The notes under the pieces were generated by a model, which was given only the letters and a program-made list of their open reading frames with translations, did not search any database and was not told where the DNA came from. Shown here piece by piece: positions 34,489-37,199 of a stretch of DNA of 37,199 nucleotides (positions are counted from its first letter, which is position 1; every line of letters begins with the position of its first letter). Position numbers and translations under genes: made by a program. This DNA comes from a virus. Location: IMG/VR virus record IMGVR_UViG_3300043397_000022, positions 1 through 37,199 of that record; one strand, given 5' to 3'.

Positions 34489-35776
34489 ACCCGCTACTAT
34501 GTGCCTTGCGCCGTGGACTCACACATATCTAAGCCCACAAACAGAACGCAGGATGTGCTGTGCTAGCAGGGAACCTGCACAAAACTTTCAACAGTATATC
34601 GACACCGCTGCGGGCAGTGGCAAGTATATACCTATCACGCTGGATGAACACTGGAATGGAGAGCACATGAGGTCCGTGCGCCTGCGTATGTTACGCGGGG
34701 AAACCCTCCCAGAGTGCGAAGTATGTAATGATAAACTGTTGAATACTTCCGTTTACCGCAGCTATTTTGATAGTTTATTTGGTCATAAGTATGATTACAA
34801 CTTTGTAACAAACAATACGGACGAAACAGGTTACACAAAGTTGCAACCTGTTAGTTGGGATTACAGATTTACCAATCTTTGTAATTTCAAATGCCGTATG
34901 TGTGGCGACATGTTGAGCAGTAGTTGGGAGACTGAGCAAAAGCAGCATAACATGGTAGATTGGTCTAATCCAAAGAATATTTGGATGCAACCTGAAGTCA
35001 AAAAACAAATTGAGCAATTTCAAGATAGTCAAATTGAAGCCGAATTCTCAAAGGCAGTTGAAGAGCACAGAGTTGAAGAGATATATTGGGTAGGTGGCGA
35101 ACCCCTGATGTACGAACAGCACTGGCGCTACATGACACGCATTATAGAATTAGGAGACGGACCTCGTGTTTATGCAAGATACAATACCAACCTCAGTAGA
35201 GTTAGCTATAGAGGCATTCACCTTTATCGCGATATTCTTAGCAGGGTTCGTGATTGGCAGATATGTGCGTCAATCGACGGTACGGGAGCGATTGGGGAAT
35301 ACATTAGAACAGGCCTTGACTACAATACCTGGCTTGAAAACTTCCGTGAGGGAATTACGTATGCATCTCATTATCGCCAGATGCGAATCGACTTCACCCT
35401 TACCTTGCCAGGAATGTTTGAAGTCCAACGGATTGAAGAGTTGTCCAAAGAACTTGGAGTCGACGTCCTTGCCAAAGTAATTTTTAGTTTTAGCCCGGAC
35501 ATAGTTATGTCACCGCTTGCACTACCTAGACATCTACTTGATGAATGGATAGACGAACAGCTGACCACTGGAACTGGCGGACCCTTGCGTGACATACTGG
35601 TCCAGCTAAAAACTAGACCTACGTTTGAGGAACAATGGCCCAATGAATATCAAGATGGGCTAAAGCGTGGCAAAGCTCGTATCGAAAAACTTGAACAAAT
35701 TCGCAATGACAGCTATACTATGAGGGACATACTTGCAGGCAGACCTGCGGTGTTAGAATGGTGGAATTCAATTTGA
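34481..35776 (+). CDS. Radical SAM protein with N-terminal SPASM/twitch domain, member 5
   Basis: 431 residues from the ATG at 34481, which overlaps the previous stop by eight bases; a TTG at 34463 in frame is a less likely start, because the ATG places the Cys motif at residue 8 exactly as in member 4. N-terminal ligands: MCLAPWTHTYLSPQTERRMCC (C8, C26, C27) and ECEVC (C79, C82). The core is TNLCNFKCRMCGDMLSSSW (C134, C138, C141), IYWVGGEPLMYEQHWRYM and VYARYNTNLSRV. CASIDGTGAIGEYIRTG resembles member 3. An insertion rich in Gln/Glu (QPEVKKQIEQFQDSQIEAEF) lies after the core Cys motif. The C-terminus ends DILAGRPAVLEWWNS, the weakest form of the shared end motif. Substrate unknown. Confidence 0.88.
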   Translation: MNKPATMCLAPWTHTYLSPQTERRMCCASREPAQNFQQYIDTAAGSGKYIPITLDEHWNGEHMRSVRLRMLRGETLPECEVCNDKLLNTSVYRSYFDSLFGHKYDYNFVTNNTDETGYTKLQPVSWDYRFTNLCNFKCRMCGDMLSSSWETEQKQHNMVDWSNPKNIWMQPEVKKQIEQFQDSQIEAEFSKAVEEHRVEEIYWVGGEPLMYEQHWRYMTRIIELGDGPRVYARYNTNLSRVSYRGIHLYRDILSRVRDWQICASIDGTGAIGEYIRTGLDYNTWLENFREGITYASHYRQMRIDFTLTLPGMFEVQRIEELSKELGVDVLAKVIFSFSPDIVMSPLALPRHLLDEWIDEQLTTGTGGPLRDILVQLKTRPTFEEQWPNEYQDGLKRGKARIEKLEQIRNDSYTMRDILAGRPAVLEWWNSI

Positions 35777-36855
35777 ATAAAGTAACAGTAACCCTGCAAA
35801 ACCCGTTAGACAAAAGTGACACGTTAGATTACTACATCGACGTGGCTAATACCCCAATGGGCCAGATGTGGTTTGAAGCGTTACAAGATGTAGTGCAGCG
35901 TAATCTCTATCTTGAAAAGAACTTTTGCTTTTTAGGATTTCCGGACAGCCAACGTGACTTGCGTTTTATTTGCCAGGAACTGTTTTGGGCAGTAAATGAG
36001 ATTAACAGTTTCTTCGACGACTACCATATCGAAGAACTGTACACTCATACTACATTACGCAATGGTCTAGAGCCTAACCAGGACTTGATGAACAAGCTGC
36101 ATAATCACTTTGAAATACTGCAAGGCACTGTTAACGGACTTAGTGAATATTACAAGCGGGCAGACTATACCACAAAGTTTGCTATACGCCAACTAAACTT
36201 GCTGTGCCACGAAGCAGAAAGTTTAATGCTTAGTCAACGCAAACAAGCAACGCAGCCAGAGTGGGTTCGTCCTAGTCAAATCACAACCTTTTTAAATTGC
36301 CCACGTTATGAATTCCCAGCAATACATCGAACTACATTTGACGAATCTCGATATGACAGACGCTTCGGGGAAGTATACCTACATTGGACGCAAATTGGTA
36401 AAACGTTGTATGAAGTATATCGAGACGAAAAAGGAGTCGATATTGACCAGAGCGTATGTGATGCTATTACTCACCTACGTTACTATAGCGGGGAGTTTGA
36501 CGTCGAGTGGGCGCAGGATGTGGTCTATAATGGTCCCCATCCTTGGCACACCCGAGAGCTGGCAGGATTTAGGGATTGGCTTGTACGCAACGGGTTCGAG
36601 TTGGACAACACAGAATACAACTACGGATATCACCCTGTGGGCCAAGTGGATTTACAAGCAAGTTTTGGCACAACCAACTACTCTGAGGTTTGGCCCATAC
36701 TTTCAAGGTACCTCGACATACAAGGGATCGCTACAGATGACGGGCAAGGGAATGTTCTACGCTCCGTATATCCCTACACTTGGACAGATCCGGATTATTA
36801 TGAACAGCAAATCAACAAGTTAAAGCCTGGTTATGATTATAGCAGCAGGAGATAG
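35758..36855 (+). CDS. Conserved phage protein of unknown function downstream of the radical SAM array
   Basis: 365 residues, soluble, without a recognised enzyme motif. I recall this pattern from hypothetical proteins of marine phages and aquatic metagenomes. Landmarks: YYIDVANTPMGQMWFEALQD, VQRNLYLEKNFCFLGFPDS, a helical middle (NKLHNHFEILQGTVNGLSEY, then KFAIRQLNLLCHEAESLML), RPSQITTFLNCPRYEF, FGEVYLHWTQIGKTLYEVYR, AITHLRYYSGEFDVEWAQD and a C-terminus ending in NKLKPGYDYSS. The Cys residues are scattered, with no cluster pattern. The ATG at 35758 overlaps the last radical SAM gene by 19 bases. Coupling suggests it works with the array, perhaps as a partner or substrate-presenting protein; this is inference. 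Confidence 0.75.
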   Translation: MVEFNLNKVTVTLQNPLDKSDTLDYYIDVANTPMGQMWFEALQDVVQRNLYLEKNFCFLGFPDSQRDLRFICQELFWAVNEINSFFDDYHIEELYTHTTLRNGLEPNQDLMNKLHNHFEILQGTVNGLSEYYKRADYTTKFAIRQLNLLCHEAESLMLSQRKQATQPEWVRPSQITTFLNCPRYEFPAIHRTTFDESRYDRRFGEVYLHWTQIGKTLYEVYRDEKGVDIDQSVCDAITHLRYYSGEFDVEWAQDVVYNGPHPWHTRELAGFRDWLVRNGFELDNTEYNYGYHPVGQVDLQASFGTTNYSEVWPILSRYLDIQGIATDDGQGNVLRSVYPYTWTDPDYYEQQINKLKPGYDYSSRR

Positions 36856-37199
36856 TTTTGTTTACGGCAGTGAGCTAGCGAGCCCTGCTAACACATTTAC
36901 CGCACTGCTAGGGGCCCAACAATGCGTTGCATGGCCCGGATATGGCAATGACGCCATCGCACGTACAGCTATTGAGCGTTGTGAGCAAGGCAGAGTCTCT
37001 GGCGTAATTGTGTCCTGGACATTTCCTGGTCGTTACGAGTTTAGATTTGCATACGATACACAGCAACGCAAGAGTCCGTGGTACAGTATTAACGCATGGA
37101 CTATCAAACAAGATGCCAGAGAAATTGAACAAGAATTTGTTACCAAAGATACGGCTATTCTGGATGCCCAGCTGGAATCCATACGCAGAGCGAAGGCGA
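36833..37199 (+). CDS. SGNH/GDSL-like hydrolase, 3'-truncated by the window
   Basis: The frame from the ATG at 36833 is open to the last base (122 codons visible). It begins MIIAAGDSFVYGSELASP, a clear block I (GDS, catalytic Ser in GDSF) of SGNH hydrolases, and continues with VAWPGYGNDAIARTAIERCE, which fits block II with the oxyanion-hole Gly and the conserved PG-x-x-ND-x-I-x-R form seen in phage members. Then a strand GVIVSWTFPGRYEFRF corresponds to the block III region, with W-T in place of the usual GxND. The catalytic His block lies beyond the window. Likely an esterase or deacetylase acting on acylated glycans; the substrate is unknown. It overlaps the previous gene by 23 bases and continues the overlapping run. 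Confidence 0.75.
   Translation, partial: MIIAAGDSFVYGSELASPANTFTALLGAQQCVAWPGYGNDAIARTAIERCEQGRVSGVIVSWTFPGRYEFRFAYDTQQRKSPWYSINAWTIKQDAREIEQEFVTKDTAILDAQLESIRRAKA

Noticed and set aside
35166-35480. Forward frame of 104 codons with a hydrophobic stretch inside the fifth radical SAM gene
   Set aside because: It lies fully within a gene whose protein has intact family motifs; the hydrophobic run comes from frame shift reading and there is no ribosome-binding site I can support.

Overview
This window looks like part of the genome of a T4-like (contractile-tail) bacteriophage of the kind found in aquatic environments. The evidence is a dense block of baseplate genes in T4-like order (gp5-like hub/tail lysozyme, gp25, gp6), a giant structural protein of the type seen in marine T4-like phages, several tail-fibre paralogues, and T4-type late promoter octamers (NATAAATA) upstream of structural genes. 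All genes are on the + strand. I saw no rRNA, tRNA, IS element, CRISPR array or integrase. The host cannot be named from this sequence.

Layout. 1-2020: 3' part of a multi-enzyme peptidoglycan-degrading hub protein. 2029-5770: baseplate wedge proteins gp25 and an enlarged gp6. 5794-17739: one 3981-codon structural gene, about a third of the window, containing a seven-bladed integrin-like (FG-GAP) propeller and possible sugar-binding modules. 17775-25295: a host-recognition block with a small conserved structural protein, three tail-fibre proteins sharing an N-terminal domain, a glycine-rich adhesin-like protein with an embedded PA14-like domain, and one more putative virion protein. Four late-promoter-like octamers lie 17-20 nt before start codons in and around this block, and a fifth precedes gene 6.

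25292 to the end is different. A strong sigma70-type promoter (TTGACA, 17 nt, TATACT) sits at the end of the structural block and overlaps a 10-bp inverted repeat. Behind it, 14 genes are packed so that every neighbouring pair overlaps. They encode two paralogous GT-A-like glycosyltransferase candidates, a third family with a DGDN motif, three small proteins of unknown function, a Stf0-like sulfotransferase, five consecutive radical SAM enzymes with an N-terminal SPASM/twitch-type cysteine region, a conserved unknown protein, and the 5' part of an SGNH (GDSL-like) hydrolase that runs off the window.

The first 25 kb builds the baseplate and receptor-binding apparatus. The last 12 kb reads as a co-transcribed enzymatic cargo module. 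Glycosyl transfer, sulfation and ester hydrolysis together suggest surface-glycan or glycoconjugate modification, in which the five radical SAM enzymes would do unknown radical chemistry. That pathway is inference: no substrate or precursor peptide is evident. The tandem radical SAM array and its promoter/hairpin are the parts most worth following up.
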